The notes under the pieces are model-generated. The model saw nothing but the letters and a program-made list of their open reading frames with translations, was not told the origin of the DNA and searched no databases. A DNA stretch of 64,000 nucleotides, taken from assembly GCA_029964075.1 (NCBI GenBank), contig CM057142.1, forward strand, positions 24,740,392 through 24,804,391, read 5' to 3'. How positions within the stretch are numbered: position 1 is the stretch's first letter; every line of letters begins with the position of its first letter. Source of the DNA: Patiria pectinifera. Its lineage: Eukaryota; Echinodermata; Asteroidea; Valvatida; Asterinidae. This document shows, one piece after another, positions 45,201 through 52,908 of the stretch. Position numbers and translations under genes: made by a program.

Positions 45201-47740
45201 CTTATATTGTTCCCAAACAGCAAACATTTTGGAAAAAAACAGAAAAATAGTCTGAAAACTTACAGTTCAATGTGTTTGCATGGAGGCTCAGTTCTTGAAT
45301 TAGTTTGTCGCTGAGGGCGTCTGACGTGACGTCACCGTCGTTGCTCGATCGCGAAGAAAAACAAGTCGCGCTTTATCAGCGCCTGTTTTGTGTAATAATA
45401 TGTGCTCCTTGGGTGTGTTCAAAGCCCATACTGCGCGGATCGGAGCACGTATTATTACACGAAACAGTCGCTGATAAAGCGCGACTTGTTTTTCTTCGCG
45501 ATCGATCGAGCAACGACGGTGACGTCACGTCAGACGCCCTCAGCGACAAGCTAATTCAAGAACTGAACCTCCATGCAAACACATTGAACTGTAAGTTTTC
45601 AGACTATTTTGCTGTTTTTTTCTAAAATGTTCGCTGTTTGGGAACAATATAAGGGGTCTCATGGGATGTCAAGAATGTATAGATCAATCCAGGATAACTG
45701 TCTCTCTCATTTGTAATCTCTTTACCATTTTTTGGGGGTCTTTTTGTCCTCGCGTGGGTTTGTGACTATGCTACTGTGATGGTGCTACCAAAGTATGGTG
45801 AATCAGTGGAGCGCTAGTATGGAGGGGTACCCGTTATTCAGCGCTCCACTCAGTAGAGCTACCGGTCCATGGTGCTTGCGCCGCGGAACATTGACACCCT
45901 GTTTCGAGCGTCCCGCGCAACTCCAGTCCTAACTATAGTTGGGCCGACCCAACTGCTGCACTATAGTTGGGACCGATGCCATAGTTGGGGCGTAACACTA
46001 CTGAGGGTACCATAGTTCCAGCGCTCCACTCAGCATGCTCAGTAGAGCTACTGAGAACTAATTCCCAACGACTTACGTCATGTACGTATGTAGCTCTACT
46101 GAATGGAGCGTTGAACTACGGTCATGACGGTTCCCTCCGTACAAAAGCTCCAACGATTTGGCATACTTTGGTGACAGGTACACGGTCGTCATGGCGGTAT
46201 GCATTTTGTGCATGCCCTCGCCAGGACAAAAGGCCCCCCCCAAAAAAATGATAAAGAGATTTAGAGAATACAAATGAGAAAGACAGTAACCCTGGACACA
46301 CATGCTGGATAGATCCACACATTCATGACATTCCATAAGACCCCTTAAATTGTTCCAAACAACCGGTAATTTTGAAAAAAAAAAAAAAATAGTCTGAACT
46401 TACCGCTCACAATTAAATGTGTCTGCCGAGTTGTACAGTCCATTTCACTGACATGACTGATGCATAATTCATCGCGCGCGTGTGTGACGTCGCTATTGAA
46501 GAAAAACAAGTCACGCTTAAGGCCAAAAAAAAAAAGTCTCCGGTTTCTGGTATGCGCGCGCGTCGCCGTAGCCATGCGCGTCGGCAAAACGAAAAAGGTT
46601 TTTTTCAATACAAGATGATGTTTCAAAACCGCCAAACTCACTGGTTTGACTGGAATTCTGCTGCTGCACAATTTTAACGTGTTTTTAGATGGGGTTATGA
46701 TCGAGAATAAGATTTATGTGGCCTCTCTGGACTCCCATATATTTGCACTTAGTTTAGTCGGGCACCATTTGCAGTCATCAGCCGACATTTGAAGCAAAAA
46801 AAAAAAAAAAACAGGTAAAAAAAAAAAAAAGCCGCATCGCCGCACCACTTTTGGGGCAAGCTCCATACCAGAAACTGGAGACTTTTTTTTTTTTGGCCTA
46901 ATCAATGACTGTTTTATAAATTCATGTACTTACTTACTTACTTAGTAATGTACTGATATGTGTCCCGCGCCAAAAACCCACACTGTCAGACGGCGCGGGG
47001 CACATATGACTACATGAAACAGTCGTTGAGTAAGCGCAACTTGTTTTTCTTCAATAGTGACGTCACACGTACGCACGATGAATTATGCATCAGTCATGTC
47101 AGTGAAATGGACTGTACAACTCGGCAGACACATTTAATTGTGAGCGGTAAGTTCAGACTATTTTGTTCTTTTTTCAAAATTACCAGTTGTTTGGAACAAT
47201 TTAAGGGGTCTTATGGAACGTCATGAATGTGTGGATCTATCCAGTGTTAGTCCTTTTTATAGCTCCATGGGCCTACTGTCTTTCTCATTTGTATTCTCTT
47301 TATCAGTTTTTTGGGGCCTTTTGTCCTCCCGAGGGCATGCACAAAATGCATACCGTCATGACGACCGTGTACCTGTCACCAAAGTATGCCAAATCGGTGG
47401 AGCGTTTGTACGGAGGGTACCGTAGTTCAACGCTCCACTCAGTAGAGCTAAGTGAATGATACTTTCAATGATAGGGACCTACTTCGACAGTTGCATCAAT
47501 CCCGTAATACAACATGTTGCTCTTGAGGAGAAACCAACGCTTTTCCCATTTATGCGACAGCTTTGTTCTCTTGCGCAACCAGCCACACTTTAAGTTCTCC
47601 GTCTGCCCTCCATCTGGTCCGTTTGACGTTGTCCTGCTTTTCAAAGAATTCGTAGTTGAATCATGGGTTCCTTCCTCCATGGTTGAACACATGTTGTTGA
47701 CGTTATCATTAGCAGACCAAGCATTACTAGTCGCCATCAT
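32987..47740 (-). CDS. Small pleckstrin-homology (PH) domain protein, two exons split by 14.3 kb
   Basis: Minus-strand exons 47740-47483 and 33205-32987 join in phase 0 (donor GAA|GTAGGT, acceptor CTTCTTACAG) to give about 158 residues from Met 47740. A Ser/Thr/Asn-rich N-terminus precedes a PH domain: CGWLRKRTKLSHKWEKRWFL, SNMLYYG, then IPLSGTEIAEA, FVFCLKPNESRRTYYLQAGG and the closing helix EELKEWMQAICFAKA with the invariant Trp. PH domains bind phosphoinositides or proteins at membranes. Basic residues in the first strand-loop (K-R-T-K...K-W-E-K-R) fit lipid binding, but specificity is inference. Subfamily not recognised. The reading frame stays open upstream of Met 47740 to an acceptor-like TTTTGACAG (exon would start 47771), so this may instead be an internal exon of a longer protein. 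Confidence 0.82.
33600..35165. mobile_element. Dispersed element (second copy of the 11.4-kb family)
   Basis: Shares CTCCTAAACGGT, CAACATATATCGACCC, CTTCACTTCCGGTGTTACC and ATGACGTCATCAAACT with 11425-12700. Two internal blocks (about 33620-33910 and 34910-35160) are near-duplicates, each ending GTTGTCTGCCCGACCAC. This suggests tandem or nested copies inside the PH intron. Confidence 0.55.
35170..36130. other. PH-gene intron sequence, nothing recognised
   Basis: Includes a CpG-rich patch (ACGCGCGCGCACCCA, 35680-35730) but no exon signals that I can support. Confidence 0.35.
36130..37454 (-). mobile_element. Inverted copy of the 11.4-kb family, left part
   Basis: Reverse-complement matches to 11425-12700 in collinear order: GTTCACGCTCATGTACACGA near 37410, TACCTGATGATGTCATGATG near 37222, and the Ser/Thr-free CCGGTAACACCAGAAG near 37053. 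The copy resumes at 40776 after a 3.3-kb insertion. A segment at 36340-36620 (AAGGTGCTTTACCTCAATTA...AACCCAGGTG) looks like a separate SINE-like repeat inside it. Confidence 0.5.
36340..36620 (+). repeat. Possible SINE-like repeat
   Basis: Contains GAGTAAGGTGCTTTACCTCA, CAACCCAGGTG and AATGGGTACCGGCA, and a TCCTGTGAACACAGGTTCGT block that recurs near 28195. I recognise the style of a common invertebrate repeat but cannot assign a family, and no RNA polymerase III box is certain. Confidence 0.4.
38358..38880. mobile_element. CTTGGGCCAAG-TIR element (copy 2)
   Basis: TCTTGGCCCAAGA at the left and TCTTGGGCCAAGA at the right. The interior matches 25047-25523 (TTGGTTTTTTACTTTCTC, AAAAAGTTAAACCGCTGATA, AAGACGTTAGTG). 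It forms the loop of the mariner-type inverted repeat. Confidence 0.6.
40115..40443. mobile_element. GGCC-TIR MITE (copy 4, worn ends)
   Basis: AAAAAAAAGTCCGGTTTCTG and GTATG at the left, CATACCAGAAACCAAAGACC then a G-run at the right. The terminal GGCC is lost on both sides. It interrupts the right arm of the mariner-type element. Confidence 0.6.
40776..41145 (-). mobile_element. Inverted copy of the 11.4-kb family, right part
   Basis: Continues the 36130-37454 copy: TACCTGATGACATCATCATG near 40882, and the end GGTTGTGCCCGACTACTC near 41125, reverse complement of the 11429 terminus. Confidence 0.5.
41336..41521 (+). repeat. Dispersed repeat, copy 2 (of 14459-14642)
   Basis: Same ordered words as copy 1 (TTAGGATGAGTACTGCACTA, TTTACGTGGGATTAGGCATA, AGGAAGGTTCCTAG) in the same orientation. 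Confidence 0.7.
41731..41906. repeat. Hairpin with about 75-bp arms
   Basis: GGGATTGTGCCTTTGATGAT... is mirrored by ATCATTAAAGGCACAATTCC, and ATGTCATGAGAAAGATATTT by AAATATCTTTCTCATGACAT. The loop is short. It lies just outside the 41975-42619 element. Confidence 0.75.
41975..42619. mobile_element. TIR element, CCTAG target site (copy 2 of the 23738 family)
   Basis: CCTAG at 41970-41974 and 42620-42624. Starts GATTGATTTTATCAAACT and ends GTAAATCGGCC. Shares CCTAACTTCCTTAGCAA, CGTCTTAACTTAAGATCGG and GCTAGGATCGATCTT with 23738-24817. Confidence 0.6.
43126..43179. repeat. Perfect 54-bp palindrome
   Basis: TTCTAGAATTAGAAGGCAGC CCGTGTG is followed immediately by its exact reverse complement, with no spacer. 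An imperfect hairpin, GAAACTCCAGCTCCAATG / CATTGGTGCTGGAGTTTC, lies just before it (42957-43022). Confidence 0.9.
44017..44360 (+). repeat. Approx. 147-bp tandem repeat, 2.3 units
   Basis: GGGGCCCATCTATAGTTGGG recurs near 44018, 44166 and 44312. Each is followed by CCACGCCAATCTTTGAATTT, a TATAGTT block and ACTTTACTTGG.ACCATTGA. It is internal to the GTTACGCCCC element. Confidence 0.8.
44992..45861. mobile_element. Foldback element copy 2: complete 870-bp palindrome
   Basis: TAGCTCTACTGAGTGGAGCG at the left mirrors CGCTCCACTCAGTAGAGCTA at the right. Arms of about 418 bp are nearly identical (e.g. GACGTGACGTCACCGTCGTT / AACGACGGTGACGTCACGTC) around a loop of about 34 nt (45411-45444). Its arm-derived reading frames are mirror images of each other, not genes. 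Confidence 0.9.
46091..47450. mobile_element. Foldback element copy 3, carrying a nested MITE
   Basis: TAGCTCTACTGAATGGAGCG at the left mirrors CAACGCTCCACTCAGTAGAG CTA at the right. Inner arm words are shared with copy 2 (TGAAGAAAAACAAGT, GACGTCA). A GGCC MITE sits in the left arm at 46521-46898. The right arm is uninterrupted. The element ends 33 bp from the PH-gene exon. Confidence 0.88.
46521..46898. mobile_element. GGCC-TIR MITE, TSD TAA (copy 5)
   Basis: TAA|GGCCAAAAAAAAAAAGTCTC at the left, CCAGAAACTGGAGAC then T-run GGCC|TAA at the right. Removing it restores ...CACGCTTAATCAATGACTG, which pairs with the opposite foldback arm, so the TAA duplication is proven internally. Confidence 0.92.
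47483..47740 (-). CDS. PH-domain gene, 5' visible exon
   Basis: Starts at tandem Met codons (47740-47735) and ends GTCGAA|GTAGGT. It carries an acidic, Ser/Thr-rich leader and the first three PH strands (GWLRKR..., KWEKRWFLLK, MLYYG). The exon touches a palindromic transposon that ends at 47450. Confidence 0.8.
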
Positions 47741-47771
47741 CACTGTCTTGTTCACACAATTATTCGTTGAC

Positions 47772-50140
47772 CTGTCAAAAGAGGGCGGTATCCAAACGAA
47801 CAGCCGCAGCCGGCCGGCGAGCTATGGGCGTGTATGGTACTGCAACCATAGAGCTATATTAAATTACAGGGGTGAGGTTTCATTTAATTTACAGTGGTGC
47901 AAATAACAAAAGCGGTATGAGTATCGTGTACTATTCAGACAGAAATGTTTGATTTTTGAATTTTGTTTCAGGTGATTACTGAGGTACACTTATACCTTAG
48001 TAAAATATGGAATGAAAAACTAAACAAAACTAGCCTCACTCTTGTCACATCTTGCTGAATAATAGAATTAGCTGTTGCAAACTGCTTACCAACCAAAAGG
48101 ACCTATGGTATAAATGCAAACAAATAGTTAGTGGCCTGACGTTTCGACCCTAGCAGAGTCTTTCTCGAAGGCTGAAAGCAGAGTCTTTCTCTTGCTGGAT
48201 AGTTAGTTGTTAAGCAGGTGCAAGCATTTACAACTTCTTTCAATTTTGCTTCAAAAAGCTGATCTCTTGCGCTTATCTTGCAGATCTTGCACTATATCTT
48301 GCAGATGTTTCAATGTTAAGGTCATGGCAAACTCTTTAACATTTTTAGGCTGAGACTGTGTAGTTACCCTGATCTGCAGTAAGTCTAGATTTTTCGCAGT
48401 AAAAAATGCTGCTTATTCAGTAAGAGTAATTCATAGGCCTACAACTCACTCTTATCATTTGAAAAAGATGCCAGATACATAAAACTTTTCTTTTGTTGTG
48501 TATTATTATTTCAAACTTAAGGAAAACTCGTGAAGGAGTCGATACTGCAATTTTTACCGCACACCATAATGGATATGAACCTTATCGATATTCGTCGTCA
48601 GGCTTGAAAAGATTGACAGATGTTGCAAACACCAGTGTTACAACTTTTAAAAATGCACGTAACCAGGCATCTTTTTTTCAATTTCAACGAAAAGTACCGA
48701 ACATATCAAAACGACTTTTAGCACATAGTTGAATCGTTATAAGGGAAACAAACCCTGAAAGTTGCATGAAGATACGGTCTTCCAAACGGGAGAAATTGCT
48801 TTTCAAAGATTTCGCCCGCGAACATCAACATGTCTGTGTGCATTAAATTGCTAGGGACACATACGAAATATTTACGTGGACAGAGATAATAGGTGGCGGC
48901 CGCCGGATAATAAGTGGCGGCCGCTGTACCAAAAAGAAGAAGAAATTTTCACGCAAACAAAAAATATATTCAGACTTATTGAGTGGCACGATCCGTCTTC
49001 CGTACATGGACCTATTTCGAATTCCTTTGCTTACTTTTCACATAATGCTTATACTGGTGAATTGTAATGACCAAACTTACACAGCTGGAAGCTCCGGCGA
49101 ATTTGGATGTCCGTTTGTGCAATTTTAATTTGAAAGCCCTATTGTTAAAATTGCATGATTAAAATGTGAAATCGCATGCTTCTAATGTGAAATTGATTGG
49201 TGTTTTTAGGTAATTGAATGTTGATCTCAACGTGCATTCAAATTCGTGCGAAGATGTGTGATTGGTCGCCAATTTCGGGCCGCCAAATCTGCTTACTTGG
49301 CCGGGAAAACCTATAGTTGACATCCTTTTTTGTTTGGTTATTACAAAGTGCACTTCTTTAAACATTTTTAAAGTTTCCATGCTTTTCCGGACTACTGAGT
49401 ACATGTGCTTTTGCTATGATGTCATTTCAGGAAGACAATGTTCAGTTTAGGGGTTTTCTGTTTAAATTGTGAACCCCAAATTAGGCTCATTGAAAACATT
49501 TGGGAGAAAGAGTTTCACTGGCTTACTGCCATGTACTTATACAAAAATGAATCACCAAAGAAAGAAATTTAGGACAGCAAAATGTTCATAATTCTAGCAA
49601 TAGCCGTATAACTTTGAGTTTTTTTGCCCGGGATAACATCACAGTTTTGCTCATGAATTTGGAACTTTGCATTAGCATAAAAGCCGAGAAGGCACCAAAA
49701 ATACCCTTCAAAACGATAAAATAAAACTAAAAACTAAGGTTTAATGGGACACAAAGATAAATTTTCAACGATTGCAATAAAAACAATTACTGTGCAGGGC
49801 CCTAAATAAGTGTTCAGACAGACAAAAGCGGGAATGAACCTAAAGGTTTGCAGTTGTTCGTCTGATGGAAGTTTCCCAAGAAAACATTTGAGAAATTTAC
49901 CCAAGTGATGGTACAACCATAACCAAACATATGCCCCGGTGTCTTGCACGTCAAGGGCTCGCTGGGTGAATCAGCGATGAATTAATAAAAAAAATTACAA
50001 AAACAGAACGAAAATAACAGTCAACAAAGTTAAAAGATTAATTAACATATCGACATAAAGATGGCTCATACATTTTGAAACATTCAAGCAAGTAGAAAAG
50101 ATCAACAGTAAAAAAATCCTTTCTCTTTTCATTTCATTAT
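47772..50140. other. Intergenic or 5' region of the PH gene; no gene recognised
   Basis: Contains GACGTTTCGACCCTAGCAGA with a nearby repeated AGAGTCTTTCTC (48130-48200), a style seen in dispersed repeats, and a duplicated GTGGCGGCCGC (48892-48928). No supported exon. An upstream PH-gene exon or promoter may be here. Confidence 0.35.
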
Positions 50141-50145
50141 TTCAT

Positions 50146-50400
50146 CACATAAGAGCAGGAGATCATTTGTCATCCATGGCTGCTTCTTATATCTTGCCTT
50201 TCCAAGGACCTTCTCTGCAGTACAGATGAAGTGGTCGTTCATCTGGTTGTTGAAGCTCTCTATGTCCAATTCTGCAGTGAGAAGTGGACCAAACTTGCCG
50301 CCAATCTGCGCTTGGAACTCTGCAGCAACTTCTGGGTCTTTCAGCTTGTCCAAGTCAAATTTGATCCTAGCTTGTTTTTTTTCCTTCTTCAACCTTTAAA
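50146..50400 (-). pseudogene. Inverted fragment of the RTE-like LINE
   Basis: On the minus strand it reads RIKFDLDKLKDPEVAAEFQA ... NNQMNDHFICTAEKVLGKAR ... WMTNDLLLLCDE, essentially identical to 52365-52595 on the plus strand. It ends TGAAATAATGAAATGAAA. An isolated piece of the linker between endonuclease and reverse transcriptase, about 2 kb from its twin. Confidence 0.85.
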
Positions 50401-51110
50401 AACAAAGCGGAAAATGATTCCCCCCCCGACACAGTATTTAAAAAAAAATTGACCAAGATTTATTTTTTATTGTGATTAAACATGTCCTAATGTTAATTGC
50501 CACATTTAAAAACAAACGAAAGTGAGGCAACAATGCACAAATAGTCTGGCACACCCAATGTTGTACAATGTACATACAGTGTGATCTGGTACACGGTACC
50601 CTCTGGAGACATGTGCACAATAGGGAACAAGAGATTGTATACGTCTCCACAGAGCAATTTCTATAGGTGAATACAAGGTTATTGTCTCCACAAGGTTATC
50701 ACGAAATAGATACATGGATTTTACTCAAAAACTAGGAATTTTGATCATTGCAAATTGAAGTATTTAATGCAAGGGATATTAACCCCGAATTTCAGCCCAG
50801 GTAATTAATTCTGGTTCAAATAGGAACATTTTGAAAGTACACTCGAAAACTTTAGTATACGAGAACAAAGGATACAAATTCCAGAATGGGTGCGTGTGGG
50901 GGTGTGTGTGTGCGTGTGTGTGGTGCAAACGTTAGCAATTCATTTGAAAACAACGTGTAATGTACGTTTTTAACTGATGGTCCGGAAGTTCGACGCACGA
51001 GGGCGTGCGTTATAAACACATAGACCGCCGGGTCCATATTCAAAACTACACGCGCATTTCGTGATCTGTGCGGCGCCTGACTAAATTCAACTTGAACTAT
51101 ACCTCTCAGT
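50401..51110. other. Intergenic, nothing recognised
   Basis: Low-complexity GTGTGTGTG tract near 50893-50925; no gene or element ends seen. Confidence 0.35.
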
Positions 51111-51840
51111 CCAACCTCGTGCCCCGTGGGTACGATCTTGCAGCGCCATGTTGTTTCCCATCATGCCTTGCGCGATCGTAACCACTGATCTCTATATAGA
51201 GATCAGTGATCGTTACCCCTGGAATTGTGTAATTTAAATATACCAAAATACGGTACATTATAATTAGGGCTGCAGTTTATCCGTTTTACGTGCCGACGCC
51301 ATCTTTAAAATGTTAAAAATTGTGATTTTGAAGAATCAATCCTTTCAAACACAACGTTTGGACGTTGTGTTAATGAGCAAAGATTTGTATTAAATGTACG
51401 TACCCCCTTCGTGCCTTTACAACCACAGATACAGGTTTTTTTTTTGCGAAAAACGCGGCTGACATAATCCATATCGTACAGGCTTCGCGACTTTTGAATC
51501 ATAATTTTTTTTCGTACGTGACGTTACGTGCAATGCTAAGCCATAGATATAGAACTTAAAATTTTTAAGTTCTATATCTATGTGCTAAGCACGCGGGCGC
51601 GCCCGGCGTGCAATCTTCGAAATGCCCGCGCAGTACTCTGTGAATAGCCATTCAGTGTCATTTACGTCATCATCACAGCCAGGGGTTAGTGTAAGGAACG
51701 AGCACGCGCCCTTGGAGTCGAGGCTGCTCTCGGTCAGCCTCGACTCCATGGGCACGTGCGCATTCCTTCACTTAAGATCGCGCAAGGCATGATGGGAAAC
51801 AACATGGCGCGGCAAGATTGTACCTATGGAAACGAGGTTG
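51111..51840. repeat. Cluster of nested hairpins with about 65-bp inverted ends
   Basis: 51115-51176 is an inverted copy of 51775-51838 (CATGTTGTTTCCCATCATGC / GCATGATGGGAAACAACATG). Between them: a perfect 26-bp palindrome CACTGATCTCTATATAGAGA... (51183-51208), a 41-bp hairpin (51542-51582), and a hairpin of about 40-bp arms GTCGAGGCTG/CAGCCTCGAC (51692-51775). Confidence 0.8.
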
Positions 51841-52768
51841 TCTCTCGGTATGGGCTCCGTGCGCAGGAAAGAGGGCGCGTTTTTACCACTTTGTATGCGC
51901 CAACAAGTGACGCATCTGATAGCATCATCAATTACTTCTACCATGATCTTCATGCAACCATGGCAACAATCCCAAAGAGGGACATTAGTGTCGTACTAGG
52001 GGACTGGAATGCGAAAGTAGGTCCGGAGTCATACCCAACCTGGAGTGGCACTATTGGCAAGTTTGGATGGGGGACAACCAATGACAGAGGGCTCATGCTG
52101 CTTGAATTTGCTAAATTCCACGACCTGGTGGCAGTAAACACCCTCCACCCACATAAGCAGTCAAGGAAAACAACGTGGCATGCACCAAATGGGAAGACAC
52201 ACAACATGATTGATCACTATCCTTGTAAGCGAGAGATTTCAGTCTTGTGTGAACCTAGCAAAGACAAGAACTTTCCCCAGTGCAGATGTTGGAAGTGATC
52301 ACGATCTTGTAACGACCAGCCTGAAACTCAAGCTTAAGAGGTTGAAGAAGGGAAAAAAAACAAGCTAGGATCAAATTTGACTTGGACAAGCTGAAAGACC
52401 CAGAAGTTGCTGCAGAGTTCCAAGCGCAGATTGGCGGCAAGTTTGGTCCACTTCTCACTGCAGAATTGGACATAGAGAGCTTCAACAACCAGATGAACGA
52501 CCACTTCATCTGTACTGCAGAGAAGGTCCTTGGAAAGGCAAGATATAAGAAGCAGCCATGGATGACAAATGATCTCCTGCTCTTATGTGATGAAAGGAGA
52601 GGAATGAAGCCAAAAAGGTTCAGCAGCGAAGCAGATAGTGAGAAGTACCAAGGAGATCGATAACAGCTTGGAACGGAACAAGACAGCAAAGGCATTCAAA
52701 GCAATCAAAGACCTCACAAAACAAAAATCATCACGAGCCACAGCAATCGAAGACAATCGATTTTTTTT

Positions 52769-52888
52769 CAGTGGGGGGCGTTGGGGGGAGGTGGCTGGAA
52801 CATTTCATGGGGGGCGTCATGTAGATCAATGATAATTTTTGTAGAAACTCAAAATCTCAGTGTGGGGGGGGGGGGGACTACGCCACTG
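52769..52888 (-). mobile_element. 120-bp hAT-like MITE (relative of 8095-8798)
   Basis: CAGTGGGGGGCG at the left and ACTACGCCACTG at the right. Read inverted, it matches both arms of the 8095-8798 element (ACTGAGATTTTGAGTTTCTA, ATTATCATTGATCTACATGA, CATGAAATGTTCCAGCC). It interrupts the LINE linker. No clean 8-bp duplication is visible. Confidence 0.75.
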
Positions 52889-52908
52889 CAAGAAGGGCAA
52901 TCTCCTAA

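Larger units (their letters stand above)
43729..45996. mobile_element. GTTACGCCCC-TIR element, TSD ACTACT
   Basis: GTTACGCCCCAACTATGG at the left, CCATAGTTGGGGCGTAAC at the right, and ACTACT on both flanks (43723-43728, 45997-46002). The ends carry many CCAACTATAGTTGG motifs. It contains a 147-bp tandem repeat and a complete foldback element (44992-45861). No transposase was seen and the superfamily is unassigned. Confidence 0.75.
43345..46050. mobile_element. Foldback element copy 1 (right arm only), split by another element
   Basis: 43345-43722 matches the right arm of the copies at 44992 and 46091 (ACACGAAACAGTCGCTGAT, GACACATTTAATTGTGAGC, GGGGTCTTATGGAATGTCAT, GGAGCGCTAGT). It stops at an ACTACT duplication, and the expected terminus GGTACCATAGTTCCAGCGCT...CAGTAGAGCTA resumes at 46003-46050. 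Everything between (43729-45996) is a later insertion. Confidence 0.75.

Noticed and set aside
45305-45625. 106-codon frame (and similar frames at 47213-47459)
   Set aside because: They run through foldback arms and across hairpin loops; mirrored frames on the other strand show they are symmetry artefacts.
47738-47755. GTG at 47755 as start of the PH protein
   Set aside because: Nuclear genes rarely start at GTG and two ATG codons follow at 47740-47735; an upstream spliced start is also possible.
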